NCBI GenBank assembly: GCA_963920525.1
Contig: OY986435.1
Span: forward strand, 301,891,908-301,955,907
Direction: 5' to 3'
Length of the DNA stretch: 64,000 bases
DNA from: Dichetophora obliterata
Taxonomy: Eukaryota > Arthropoda > Insecta > Diptera > Sciomyzidae
The notes under the pieces are model-generated. The model saw only the letters and a list, made by a program, of their open reading frames with translations, did not search any database and was not told the origin of the DNA. Below are positions 21,525 through 34,349 of the stretch, piece by piece (positions within the stretch are counted from its first letter, which is position 1; each line of letters begins with the position of its first letter). Made by a program: the position numbers and the translations under genes.

Positions 21525-23750
21525 ATTACCAACGAACGACATTTGATTTTTATTTATATAGATTCAATTAAATTTATAATTAAATTTTGTCGTATGACCA
21601 TTTTTTCCCTTTGTTATTGGTTGCGTGCTATTTTGATTGCTATTTCCAACAAAAATAGCGCGTATGTACACAATTTGAACTGCATAAAATTCATACATTT
21701 ACTTTTCATATCAATTAAAATCAAATTTGCAAAAAAAAAAAAATTCCAATAGGTCCAAAACCCTTCACTCAAACACATATAACTCGACCAAATCAAAACA
21801 TTTTCAAACAATTTTTTTTAAAACCATCTAGAGAACGTACCCTACAAAATAGTATCGGCAGATTTTTTTTTTACTCAGCCGAACTCTCAAACACTCGTCA
21901 CAAACAGATTTGACAACATTTTTTTATATATATAGATAAAGGCGTAAACTTTTTTTTTATTTTTTAGATGTATGCTAACTATGCAATTTTTCTATAGCAC
22001 CGTTATATAATATGTTGCGTTACCAATTTTTTTACAGAGGAAAGCATTGCTAAAATAAAGTAAAAGACATGAACTCAGAATAAGACTGAAACGACAGAAG
22101 TTACTTTAAATGATTTTTAAAAAATTCATTTGAAAAAACTATTTTTTACAAACTATTTAATTGATATTAAAATAACACAAAAACTAAACAACTAAAATAC
22201 GTACCAAATTAAACTCTTTTAAAATAAATAGTTTTGTGTAGTTTTTTCCGAACTGTCGGCTTTTAATTAGTTTTTTTATATAAAAATACCTAGTTATAGC
22301 TTGTAACCTTCGGTCGCTAATCCACTTTAATTTCATGTCAAGTTTTCAAAGAAATTGTAAACAAATAACTATTAAAGGTTAACCCAATATGAAAAAAAAT
22401 TAAGGCCCTTGCCACCCTAAATAATGAATGCGCTCATGAAGCAGAACTTGTGTTTTGACAGATGTTCTTCCTCAAAAATGGATTTTTTTTTTGCTCAGGA
22501 AGAACTTATGTCAAAAAACGACGCTCTATCTCGCTTCCTCAGCGACGAAAATTCCTTCTACACACGTATAGTGTGTGTGAGTATAACACCACTTCCTTAT
22601 TTTTTATTTCTATGACCGACTCACTTTGACATGAAAAAGTTGTTAAATGTTCACACACATAGATTGCCTGAAGGCCCAACCAAAAAAGACGAAACGAGAC
22701 GATAGCAACTAGACGTACGTCTGCTCTCGTAACGGATGCTTACGTATCTAAACAAAAATTAAACGAGTTGCTCAACTTGTCTGAATCAGCTGATCAGTTG
22801 GTAATCGAGTGTTATTTACATATAAGTTATACGACAGGGTCTTTTATTTTTGTGTCATAACTTCGGATTGGGTCATGCTAGAAGTTCCAGATTTTGTGTG
22901 TTTATAAAACTTAATGCGTGAAATACATCTTCATCAATAACTCAGCTCTGTCTTAAGACGACTTAAGCGATTATATGAACGCAGAATTAGTGTCTGCGTC
23001 GACTCAAAGTGACGATACACAATCGACGACGTCGACGTTGACGAAGACAACTGGAATAAGGTTGGTTACTGAGTTTGGCAAATTGAAATAAAAAGCCAAC
23101 AAATGCGCTGATTATGCCACTGCTGCTGCATTTCATACAAAATTTATGTATAAAAGTTGAATAGCTCAAATCTATAGTAACCTATCATCTCTGATTCCAT
23201 AAGTATATATTTTGGGTTGACGACGTCAATGAGTAGCTCGCACATTACTTCATTACGCAAGTTCGACATATCCAGGCCATAAACATTATCCCATATCCCT
23301 GTAAACTCATGGTGCAGCGATTAGAAAGTACAATTCCATCCTCCTTTAGTTGATGATCGCGTGCAGATATAACGGTGTCAAGCATGCCTTTGAACAACAA
23401 AAAATAGCTATTCATTCGGAGGTAATTATGTATGGATTGTATGTATAATTCAGCCGTTATTTAACCAGGGAAACATTTAAAATGCCATTATATCTAATAA
23501 AGATAAATTACATGTTCACAAAAACATCAAAAGCCTTGATTCATTAACACTTATTTTATTAATTTTTATTTAATTTTATTAATTCATGTGTAATACCAAA
23601 GACTATTGGCCAAATAAAAATATTACAAGTACAAGCACTAGTTGAGCAAACTAAACAAATAAAAAGTTCAATGTTATTTTTATGTAAAAACAACTTCAAA
23701 TAAATACTTTATATAATAAATGATGCACAAACTCATATCAGCCTTCCTAA
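21525..23750. other. No gene recognised; two further TATATAGAT ends
   Basis: AT-rich DNA. The word TTTATATAGATTCAA near 21553 and TATATATATAGATAAAGG near 21927 resemble the end seen at 21132. Short frames (for example 22424-22615) have no recognisable domain. A run of CGACGACGTCGACG-type triplets lies near 23020. Confidence 0.4.
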
Positions 23751-23879
23751 TAAAAGACAAGAAACGCTATAGAAAATAAGAGGTTGAATTCTATTAATCC
23801 CATATTGCAGCGACAAAGAAAAATAAGGATGTATAAGTAATTAGTAGCTAATTACATTACGCATGCTAAGTTAGCGCTT

Positions 23880-26540
23880 TAAGGAGTCTTAAACTAAAGT
23901 GGGTTGGCTAAGGAGTATTCAAGGAGTTTCCTCTTAAATATAGGAAGAGAATCAGAAAAACATCGTAAATCTAATGGAAGTTTGTCCCAACAACGTGCAG
24001 TTCTTATAAGAAATGATCGCTCAAACACGGAGGAAGAAATTTTTGGCATAATAATTTGGGTATTTCTAGATGAACGTGAGAAAAGAAACAGATGCAATAA
24101 ATATGAGGGGATCCTAGTTTTAGCAGATTGTAAAAGTAAACTAGTAAATTTATTTTTATAAAGTCACGAAAGAAACATTTTAAAAACTTTAAAACATATG
24201 GCGATATATGTTTACGCCAACGGACTCCATAAACAAAGCGAACAATTTTGTTGAGAATTACTTCAATTTTTTTGATGTTATAAGAAACAGTGCCCGAATA
24301 AACCTCAAGACAATAAGTTATATTTGACATTAGTAAAAAGTGAGCCATTCTAAGTTTGATATGAAGAGGTAGAAATATATTCGTGCTATACAATTTTTTT
24401 TAATTTATAGTTAATTCTACAACTCAGAGTATCAATATGAGAATAAAAAACAAGGTTGCTTTCAATTATTATACCAAGACATCTTACTCTTTCTGCAAAT
24501 AGGATTTGCTCGTTATTCATTTGAATATTTAAATATTCGGACATGGATCTAGATGGGTTAAATTGGATAGCTTTACTTTTATTAGGGTTGACATTTAAAT
24601 AATTAGTTGACATCCAGGATTGAATGTTAGATAAATTAGAGTTAACTACAGATTCCAGCTCGTCAGCAAATTGGCATTCCCCAGAGAACATGAGCTGATC
24701 ATCATCAGCAAAGATAAATGGTCTACATAAATTAGAGTCAACATGGTTTGTAATATCATTTATGTATAACATAAACAGCAGTGGTCCCAGAACAGACCCT
24801 TGAGGAACACCCGAAACAGTATTAAGGAAGTTTTGTTTTTCTCTATTATAAGATACAAATTGATTACGACCACATAATTTGCAAGCAGCATTTGAAAAGT
24901 TGAACATCAGTTTAAGTTTATGAAGAAGATTAGAATGATTGACGTGTCGAAGGCTTTACTGAGGTCCAATTAAAACATTGATAGTAATTTTTTTCCTATT
25001 CATATTTTCTCTAATGTAATCTGTGAGACCAAGAAGAAGAGATGCAGTGCTATGACCATTCTGAAAGCCCGACTAGCAGTCGCTAATAAGCTGAAAGTGG
25101 TTTATGTAAGACATTATTTGATCCTTTTAAATATTTTCAACAATTTTGGAGAAAGCTGGCAGTATACTTATTGGTCGTAAATTATCAAGCGAGTTTAGAG
25201 AGACACTCTTTGGTAGAGGGACCACACGCGCAGTCTTCCAGTAGTGAGGGAATTTAGAGGTCAAAAGAATACCATTTGAAATGCCATTTGAATACCAAAA
25301 TGTTCATTTATTGTATTTACATAACAATCTACAATTTCAGTGTTGGAGTCAGTGTAACCACTATTACGTTACGTGTTCCATATTTGCTTATTATCTATGT
25401 TATTAAATACACGACTTCCAATGTGTCTTTTTTCTTTCCGAATTGCATTTTTAGCTCGATTCCGGTACTTGCAAAAAATTTTCCAGTTTACTACCGTGGC
25501 ATTTTACAAATACGCCTTAAAAGCAAGATCTCGTAAAGATCTAGCAAACCTTATAGGATTAGAATTTATCCAATTTTCCGCTTCCTTTTTTATACCTAGT
25601 AAGACGCACAAAGAAATACCATCCGTTATAGCATTATTTAGAATCAAGAGTTGCTCATCAACCTCACTGGTAGAGTACATATCACGAAAATCAAAGGCAT
25701 TGAAAAAAGAAGCTAGAGCTTCAAGATTTATTTTATTATAATTTCGCAATACTACAACTTCTTCTTAGCGAGGTACAAAATATTTAAGAGATGTAAAAAT
25801 CAAATCATAGTGATATATTTCTGGAGAAAGCATTTGCCCTGAATGTTCAACAATACATGGGTCACTAACAAGGAAGTAATCAATTAGAGACGTGGACTTA
25901 AAGTGCGAATCATGGTGGACTTAAAGTGCGGGTAGGAAGAGAATTATGCACACACGATAAACTACATCGAAGAGCATAATCTTTTTGAGTAGTGATTATT
26001 AAATAAATTGTAGTTAAAATCACCCATTATAACTATACTTTCATATCTCACAAGGAGATCTCCAAGCAGGTTTTCGAACGATACAATGTCACCTCTGGGT
26101 AGGTATACTACACCAATAAGAATTTTCCTAGCGCTATGGCAGTTTTCTATAAACAACGATTCACAAACACCATACTCCACTGATCTAAATATCACCCTGT
26201 ATTTAATTTTACTGGAAATGAATAATTCTACTGCACCACCTCTGCTATTTGGTCGATCATTTCTACAAAAAACATACCCTGGTGTTTGCTTGAGCCATGT
26301 TTCGGTGACACAGACAACATCCAGAAAACCACCATTAAGTATACATTTGAGTTCATCCAGCTTTGAAGACTGAGAAGAAGGTTTTAAGCTTTGACAGTTT
26401 ACGTGGCCTATATTAAGGTTTGATTTAAAATCTTTTAAACTTGAACATAGCACCGAGTTATCACTGACAATGAGACCCAAATTTTCAACCAAAGTCATAA
26501 AAAAATAGAAAAGCTGCATAGAGTAAGTACATATCATATT
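23880..26540 (-). pseudogene. CR1-like LINE ORF2 (endonuclease + RT), decayed
   Basis: Read on the minus strand, the order is endonuclease (IGHVNCQSLKP, DVVCVTETWL, RGGAVELFISSKI, IVIMGDFNYNL; tail DPCIVEHSGQML), a linker (25749-25504), RT fingers (LDLSKAFDT), palm (SGVPQGSVLGPLLFMLYIND), catalytic box FADDDQ, thumb (KLRMAHFLLMSNITYC) and a C-terminus (ARCWDKLPLDLRCF). There is no RNase H. At least five frame breaks separate the pieces, and the protein start is not evident. A 24-bp duplication (GTGGACTTAAAGTGCG twice) lies near 25905-25940. Clade placement as CR1-like within the Jockey superfamily is by motif style only. Confidence 0.85.
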
Positions 26541-26726
26541 GACAAAGAATTAAAAAATTAAATAATAACTATAATGTATAATTAAAAAAATAAGAAAATT
26601 AAAAATATTGATAAGAGAAAAAACTTATTCCAAATTATGAATTTATAAAAAAAATTATATACTTAATGATATCCATTGCATTGTAAATAATTGGGCCTAT
26701 TCTGCGGAATCTTTTATGAAAAAATT

Positions 26727-26802
26727 CTGTTATTCCATAATGATTTCCCATACAGATTTTATCACAAGTCGAAAATTTGTATGGGAAATCATAACAGACA
26801 TA
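26727..26802. repeat. Short inverted repeat
   Basis: ATGATTTCCCATACAGATTT near 26741 is mirrored by AAATTTGTATGGGAAATCAT near 26777 across a loop of about 16 bp. This could be a hairpin MITE remnant. Confidence 0.5.
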
Positions 26803-26809
26803 ATGCCTA

Positions 26810-29085
26810 CCACTGCTTTGGCCCCGGCTAGGGCGTGTGAACACTCATCAAATCGCCATCAATTCCATACAAATTCTGTTGGTCAATGTCTAGTCCGAAG
26901 AATTTTTGGACAGGATAAAAAAGACATCCACCATCGAAAGTATATGTCAAGCTTTAAAGGCATTGCGCCCTGCAAGCACTTCAGACGAAGTTAAGGCAAA
27001 AATAATTACTCTAAGGAACCAATTTATTCGGTATATACGTCAAAGTGAGGCAATAATTTGTGTGTGAGCACCTGACAGCTGGCTTATGTCAAAATGAGGC
27101 AAGTGAGTCGTCTTATTTGAGGCAAGTCTGAACAGCGCCTAGAAGCAAGTCCAAAAAGGGAACGTCAAAAAACTTGCTTTCAAGTCTTGCCCAATATAAA
27201 ACAGGTCATACCATAATTAGCATAATCAATTGTCATCTGAACATTTTTGAAACTGTGTCTGTTAAACTTCTGTTATCGACACTTGCTGCTCGTTTGTCGT
27301 CGCCTCAATTTAATTTCAACATGGCTGATTTATTTAATGATTGCTCGTCGTAGTGCTTTTGTGTGTGTCAATTTTGCGTTACGTTTTTCCTTTGTTATTA
27401 TTCGGTAGTTAAACGTGCCAACTTCGCTTCAAAATCATTGAAAAACTGAAATACAATGTGCAAATAACAGTTTTTAATGTGTTTCAAGTGAAATTGTAAG
27501 CTAGTAAATGGTGAAAAAACCATTTTAAAATGAGCATTTTTCATAAATCGATCATGTTCTGTAAAGCAAGCTGTGTGGAATTCGGTGGAAGACCCCCTCG
27601 CACTTTTCTGGATCTACTCGTTGATGACATTTAGCACTCGTTTATTAAAATAAAAAAAAATACAAATATGAAAAATACTCGTTTGTATTTTTTGATCGTG
27701 CGCTCGTTGTATTAACTCGTTTATTTACGGAATTTCTGCCAAGTTAAATGACAGCAGTAAATCGAGATATTCTACTTCAGTACCTTTGGTTATTACTGAT
27801 TAAAATATTTTAAAAAATGATTTTTCAACTCTGCTTGGAGTATTGTTAAAACTCAACTGCTAACTTATAAAGTAAGAGCATAAAATACATAAAAAGTGCT
27901 TCCATAATATGCTAAAAAGTGACCGCAGAAACTTAAACTAAACTAATTTAAAACACCTTGAATAAGTCGTGGAATAAATATACGAGTATAGAGATTATTA
28001 AGAAGTAAACAAAGTGGAGGTAAATGCCAAAAAAATGTATAATATAAATTTTAAATTCCGAAGAATAAATTAAAAAGAACATAGAGCTAAATAATTACAC
28101 AAAAATTCTTCGTTAATACATACTCAATCAAACACACACTCAGGCATAGAGAGCCATGGCAGCAACAAAAACGTTATTTATAAGAGCGAAATGTGCAAGA
28201 AAAAAAAAATATAAATAAAAGAAAAATATTTTAGTAGATACAAAAAGAAACACGACGAAAAATGCTGCAATTAAACATTCTTCTGCTTTGTAATTTCATA
28301 TTTTTTGTGAATTATGATTTCAGCCCCTAAAATAAATAGAAAATGCACACGAACATAAGTGAATGTTAATTTTTAAACAATGTATTTGAATAGTATTTTC
28401 CATTTCAGAAACATCGGATTTTGAGCTTAAAAACTTAAATTATACAAAGTAAAAACCGTACCTTAAACAGTATATATGACAGTATTTTCAACATGACAAC
28501 CTTGCATTACTTAAAAATGGTCGCAAATGCTCCCTACTAAAATACACATATACATAGTTCAATCATGTTGTGTTTCTATTAATTTTTGTTCATTACATAT
28601 TTCTTATTTTCCCACTTTGTGTACGTTGTTTTTTTCTTTCCTTACTACTAGACTGTAGATAGGCCTTTAAATCGGCTTAAATTCTTCTTGAAGAATCTAG
28701 TTTTATTTTTTGTAGCTCTTTCCATGCAGCTTATTGCTTCTCCACGTTGAACTACAGCTCCAATACAATTTACTCTTCTTTTTATAATTTTAAACAAAAA
28801 GTTGAGAGCATTGATGGACAGTGGTTTCTGCTGTCTACTTTTGCTGATCCCGCTAGAACTATAATCAATTGGGAAGTGTACCATTTGTGGGAATGCTTTG
28901 TAAAGAAAATGTACCTATGTTTTTAAAATTTAAATAAATTTTTTAAATTTATGTATTGACTTGGTATTAAAGGGCTTATTTTGCATAAACAATAAAAGTG
29001 TCAAACAGTATCTACTTATTTATTTTCTTATGTGGTCATATGTAAGTAAAAAGTATATGAAATCCATCATGACTTCAAAGTTATA
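26810..29085. other. No gene recognised
   Basis: AT-rich. The minus-strand frame 28648-28884 is 78 codons long and not simple in composition, but it shows no domain I recognise and no convincing splice context. Confidence 0.4.
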
Positions 29086-29395
29086 GTTACCCGCTGTCCT
29101 TCAACAGTATCATTAAACTTAACGACGAGCTCCACTGTTTGCAGGCAGCATAAACTTTATTTTGCCCTCGTTTACCATCAAACCCACTTTGGTTGAATTC
29201 TCTTCGATAGCAGAGAATGTGGTTTGTCTCTCTTGGTCGGTTCGGAAATGTCGATATCATCAGTGAACGTGTAATCAAAGAGCTACTTGAACATCCTTTC
29301 TTATGATCTCCTTGATGACGAAGTTGAAGAAATTGCAATGAAGTTGTCTGAAACATCGTTCGGTATTAGAAATTTTCGGAGAGTTTATTTATTTC

Positions 29396-31258
29396 TAGTG
29401 TCCGACCGAAACCGGAATTTTGGCCAAAACCGAAACGGAATATTCGGCCATTTTATAAAAAACGGCCGAAACCGAAACTGGTTATTAATATGAAAATTTA
29501 AGTTTTTACAAATAATTTTTTTTTTATTAAAAGAAAACAAAAGTACTTTAATATACATAAGAAAAAATTTAATATAAAAAAAATATTATATGAATATTGA
29601 AGTTTATAATAATTAATTGAAGTTGACTATAACAATAAAAGTATTGCATACTTTATATCTTCCGTACACACTCAAAATAGTATGCACCTACAATGTACAT
29701 TTTTTTAGAACTACAAAACAAAGTATTTTTGGTTTTTTTTAAAGTTTATTGTTATAAAAATAGAAATATTTCGTTTACTTTTCCTTTATTCCACGCTCAC
29801 AGAATACCTATTGAGTACCTATAAAAATTTAATATTAATTGCAATAGAGATGATAAAATCGATAATGATAGTATCGAAAGCATAAAATTAACCGAAATGT
29901 TTTGCGTTAACACGAGATAAGAAATTATAGACGAATTCATAATTCTTGTTTTGTACAATTCTTTGTAAATATTTTTGTATTTAAATTAAATGACATGCAA
30001 GAAGTTTTTACCAAAAGTTTCGGCTATTCGGCTATGCATGGTGCGATGCAAATTGCTTACCACTTAATATATCCAAATGCAATTACTTAATTTTTGGCAG
30101 AATTACTTCTCCTATTGTGGGAAGTTATCACATAAACTCTATACAGCTGGAGAGAATTTTCACTAAAAAAGATCTAGGACTAATTTTGGACCCTCAACTT
30201 AACTTTACGAAGTATATTGTCTTCATTGTCAATAAGGCTGACGCGATGCTTGGTTTTCTTATGAGAAATAGTAAAGAATTCAATGACCCATATACCTTAA
30301 AATCTGTCTACACGTCGCTCGTAAGGCCACATCTTGAATATTGTTCTATTATTTGGAACCTTTCGACCAATCTAAACTCTGAACGAATTAAAAAAGAAAA
30401 TTTACTCGATTCATGTTTCACCAACTGAACTGGAATCTACCCTTTCCCCCTCCCTAAAAAACGAGATGTGCCTTGATTGATTTAGCTACTTTAGTGTGTA
30501 GAAGGAGGTCCTCTTCAGTTATATTTGTGAGAGATATACTCCACAACAACATTGATTGCCCGGATCTCCTGGCTAAGCTTGAACTCCATATATCCTCGAG
30601 ACGACTTCGGAGTCAATTTCACTTCCACGAAACTCATCATAGAACAGTCTATGCACAAAACGAATGTCTAGCCCGTTGTATTAGGGAAGTTAATAAAATC
30701 CTTCTACTAATTGATATATTTCTAACAAACTCCCAATAAAATTTCAGAAACACTATCTATAATGTCCTAAAGTGCCTTGATGCGTATCTTTAGCCATTCC
30801 TACCTTTATTGCATTAAATTTTTTCTTATGATTGTCCGAATAGTTATTACTTAATTTAAGTCAATCACTATGTACCTATATCACCAACATTTTTATCATT
30901 TTTGTATACTTGTAAATTTCTCACCTCGTCATTGCAAAGATGAAGGCGAGTCTGGGAAGTTTAATTTTTAATTTTCCATACAATTTTCATGGAAATGAAA
31001 ACTTGAATTTTTCAGATTCGTTAGTTCACTTTTGTAATGACGACCTTTCTTAAGTCAAATCCTGTGTCTAATCTTAATAATTGTCACTTATTGTTAGTTG
31101 TGAGTTATAAACTTGTTTATTGTATAAACTGAATTTTTAAGTAGTCTATAGGAGTTGACCTCTGCCTGATAAAATAAATAAATAAATAAATATGGCCAAA
31201 ATTGACAAAAAAGGCCGAAACTGGCCGTAACCGAAACCGAATATTCGGTCGGACACTA
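29396..31258. mobile_element. hAT-like non-autonomous element with 8-bp TSD
   Basis: TIRs TAGTGTCCGACCGAA and complement bound 1,863 bp. Flanks are TTTATTTC (29388-29395) and CTTATTTC (31259-31266), 8 bp with one mismatch, the hAT-type duplication size. The subterminal zones are rich in CCGAAAC and TTCGGCC words in both orientations, typical of transposase-binding repeats. No hAT transposase is visible. About 1.1 kb of its interior is a later LINE insertion. Confidence 0.83.
30035..31190 (+). pseudogene. 5'-truncated Jockey-like LINE nested in the hAT element
   Basis: The plus strand opens inside RT (WCDANCLPLNISKCNYLI), continues with KDLGLILDPQLNF and SVYTSLVRPHLEYCSIIW, and then in a second frame the C-terminus (SSSVIFVRDILHNNIDCPDL to INDIFLTN-like IDIFLTNSQ). 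A 3' UTR follows, ending AGTAGTCTATAGGAG and a tail of AAATAAATAAATAAAT at about 31190. Frameshift near 30428. It is the same family as the LINE at 5843-7575. Confidence 0.83.
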
Positions 31259-31559
31259 CTTATTTCCTACAGGAAACAAACTCATTTCAAAGTATGATCC
31301 TTGACGGATCTCCATGTATTGCTTAACGTCATCCTGTAAAATCTTGTCAGCTTTGCAGGTATACCGAAATCAGAAATTTTGTCATGTAGGCAGTCCCACC
31401 TCGGACTCTCGAAATCAGCTCTATAATTGATAAATTTGATTTTCGTGTGTTTTTCCCAGGATTTGGCGCCGTGTGAAAATCTGGTTTATGGTGGACGAAA
31501 ATCAGTACTACATATTACCAATTTAATTAGTAAAATTTCCTTTTTTTAATTTTCATGGT

Positions 31560-32205
31560 TTCTTATAATTTTATTTTTTTATTTATTTATATATTGTTGC
31601 TAATTAGAAATTGAATTATACAGAGCAAATAAAAGTAAATATGAAAACTATTTTTAGGTGACTAAACACATTAAATTAGAACAATTTAAAACAAATTAAA
31701 AACAGATTGAATGAGAACAATTTAAAACAAATGAGCTCAAGAATCACGCCCCATTATGCTAAGTAAAATAAGTTCTTTGTAAGTTTTTCTGGACACATTA
31801 TTAAACAAGTCCGAGACGCGTAAAATCTCATTAGCTTCACTTATGCAACGTGCTATAGGCATATTCTGAGAGTAGTTTGATCTATGGACGATCACGGAGA
31901 GATCGCGATGGAGTGTAGAAATCGAGCACTGTAAGAAGTTAAGGGCAATGGATATTATGATGAATAAGGTCCCTTATAAAAATAATGGAAAATATTTTAC
32001 GATGAATTGCTAGGAAAGTAAGATTTATTATTGCAGATGGTACATAGATAAATATACAAATCGTAGATTCCAATTTAATGTATACCACATATATCTAGTA
32101 AAATTACGTTGAGTAGATTTCAATCCTTTAGAGTATAACGGGTAAGACGGGTTCCAGATCACAAGATCTATATTCTAACTGAGGTCTAACTAAAGCTGAA
32201 TAAAT
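31560..32205 (-). pseudogene. Jockey-like LINE 3' segment (sense half of an inverted insertion)
   Basis: The minus strand starts in the RT thumb (YSALVRPQLEYRSCDLEP) and continues, with many breaks, to the C-terminal segment (EANEILRVSDLFNNVSRK) and 3' UTR. The C-terminus resembles that at 51950-52400. It abuts the plus-strand segment 32206-33665 of a similar LINE, whose order and orientation fit a single insertion with 5' inversion. Confidence 0.68.
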
Positions 32206-33665
32206 TCGATGGATCGACTAAAGGAAGTCGATGGATCTTATCTTCATCCCCAACTAAAATTCATTAATTAAATTACTTCAGCCAATATGACTTGGTTCAA
32301 ATCAATAGGTCTAACCCTTACCGGTAAAAATGGTCTAAACCTTACCATTGACCTCATATTTGTCGATAAAGAACTTTGCATAAATTCTGACATACCCTTT
32401 TCTCACATTTTTAACAGCACTAATCATCATGTTCCTCTTTTTCTTGAATTTTCACTGTACCAAAATACCTGCAACTAGTTACTAATCAGTTACTTACATT
32501 AGACTTTAAAAATGCTATCTTTGATCAAATGAATGAACATCGATCTCTTAAGACTTCGTCACTTGGGTATCAGATCTATCGACTCTCTATAATATATTTG
32601 TATCCATTTTAAAAGAATCGATCAATCGGTTCGATCCATTGGACATTCAATAGGAATCCCCTTGGTTTAATAAGAGGATTTCAAACTAAAAAAATATAAC
32701 TTATAAGCGCTTTAAACAAGATACTTCTAATTTGATTCTAAAAACAAACTACCTGTCACTTCAAATATATTTTGCTATTCTCGATAGGTTCCAGTACATC
32801 TTTTTATTTCCTCCACTGAAAAAACTCTCAAGGAAAACAGTAAATATTTCTGGACTCTAGCTCGATGTCTTATCTTCCTCCTATCCTCCTCTGATAACAT
32901 TGAAACTATATGCAATTTATTTGCTGATTATTTGAAGTCAATTTATTCGCCTGTCTTCAGCTCTGATCCTTTACTGACTAGTTGCCGCTCTGATTCCGTC
33001 CTGGACCTAGACTATTTCTCATTCCGAATCGAAGATATTGCAACTATTTTAGCAAGCCTTAAAATTAACCCTATACCAGGTCCTGATGGCTTACCTTAAA
33101 TCGCTTTAAAAAGTTGTGCCCCATCCCTGGCGACATCTCTCTTCTTAATCCATAGAAAATCTGTATCTAATGGCTGTTTTATAGACCTTTGGAAGAATTT
33201 CTACATAGTCCCCATCCACAAATCTGGTCCTAAACATGACATAAAAATTTATAGAACTATTTGCAAATCTAAAATCTTTGACCAAATCATATATGATAAA
33301 ATGACATTCCATGATAAAAACTTCATATCTACTGAACAACATGGATTCTTATCAGGTAAATCAACATTGACGAACTTAGCACTCTTTTGGAATTTTATAA
33401 TTACTAACTTTGAAGCAGGTCTTCAAACCGATTTCATCTTTACTGATTTTGCTAAGGCATTTGACAAAGTCGCTCACAAGCACCTAATATTAAAACTTGC
33501 CTCCCTCGGAATTCACTCAAACCTCCTATGTTGGATTCAATCATACCTATCTAATCGCCGCCTGTCAGTAAAAATAAATATCTATTATTTCTATCCTATA
33601 TTTTCGAAGTTACTTCCGGTATTTCCCAAGGCAATCGTCTGGGGCCTCAACTGTTATTGATCCGA
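32206..33665 (+). pseudogene. Jockey-like LINE, endonuclease tail to mid RT (inverted half)
   Basis: The plus strand starts in the last part of the endonuclease (DGSYLHPQLKFIN, then NLTIDLIFVDKELCIN, then FNSTNHHVPLFLEFSL), passes the linker and RT start (TICNLFADYLKSIYSP-like region near 32905), and ends in RT fingers and palm (TEQHGFLSGKSTLTNLAL, TDFAKAFDKVAHKHL). It stops just after the PQG region at about 33660. The 120-codon frame at 33301-33660 is its best preserved stretch. Confidence 0.78.
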
Positions 33666-33875
33666 ATATGTTCTGGTGCCTACATGATATCATAGGGAAC
33701 TCAAGACATGTTGTTAATTATGACTTAATTGAGAGATTTGTACCAACAAAATTGGAACGTAAATTTTTCGATTTCAGATTAAAAAAAAATTTCAGTGAAA
33801 AAATATGGCAATGAAATACCTAAACCCTCGGGGAAAGTCAAAAGTTATGTAGCAGAAAAAAAAACCAAGGATATA

Positions 33876-34282
33876 CGAGGCTGTTTGATAATTCCGTGAA
33901 AAATTAAACACTGAATGATTTTCATAACAAAAAAAAGTTTTATTTCTCAATATAGTCTCCTTTTAGCTTGATATACTTTGATTCCATCCAAAAAATACGT
34001 TTTTGGAAGGTCCTCCTTCGGTGATGAGCTCCTCTCTGGTGGTGAATCTCTAGTCGCCGAGCCATTTCTTCAGGTTTGGAAACAGAAAAAAGTCGAAGGG
34101 TGCCAAATCTGGAGAATATGCTGGATGAGTAAGCAATGGCTTCCAAACGCAAACTAAGCGGCGCAGCGAGCTGAAATTTTGACAGAAGTCTTTTAACAGA
34201 TGTTAGCTGACAGGATCTGTGTTGCATTTAAAGTTACTACGCGGGAAATTAAAAAATTCACTAACTTCTCAAATTGCCCTCG
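33876..34282 (-). mobile_element. Internally deleted mariner
   Basis: Ends CGAGG..CCTCG are flanked by TA (33874-33875, 34283-34284). The minus-strand remnant holds the transposase C-terminus: SPDLAPFDFFLFPNLKKWL in one frame and KYIKLKGDYIEK in another. The first half of the gene is missing, so the element is only about 410 bp. Frame breaks are present. Non-autonomous. Confidence 0.82.
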
Positions 34283-34349
34283 TATATAAAAAATATAAAG
34301 AAATCTATCAATTATCGTAACTATTAAGAAAACGTAACCATTGGACATG

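Larger units (their letters stand above)
29090..31500 (-). pseudogene. RTE-like LINE RT remnant split by a hAT element
   Basis: Two minus-strand pieces belong together. The upstream piece (31500-31267) reads SDFGIPAKLTRFYRMTLSN, then VGNK. The downstream piece (29395-29090) reads LSENF, CNFFNFVIKEIIRKDVQVAL, DDIDI and STKVGLMVNEGKIKFML. These are the expected consecutive RT segments of RTE elements, with the YADD-type box here read as TDDIDI after a frameshift. The break between GNK and LSENF is exactly where the hAT element sits. Highly decayed and non-functional. Confidence 0.8.

Noticed and set aside
22424..22615. 63-codon plus-strand frame
   Set aside because: It contains a poly-T/Phe run and lacks any recognisable family or splice context.
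28648..28884. 78-codon minus-strand frame as a host exon
   Set aside because: No domain, no convincing splice pair and no neighbouring exon could be found; left as unassigned.
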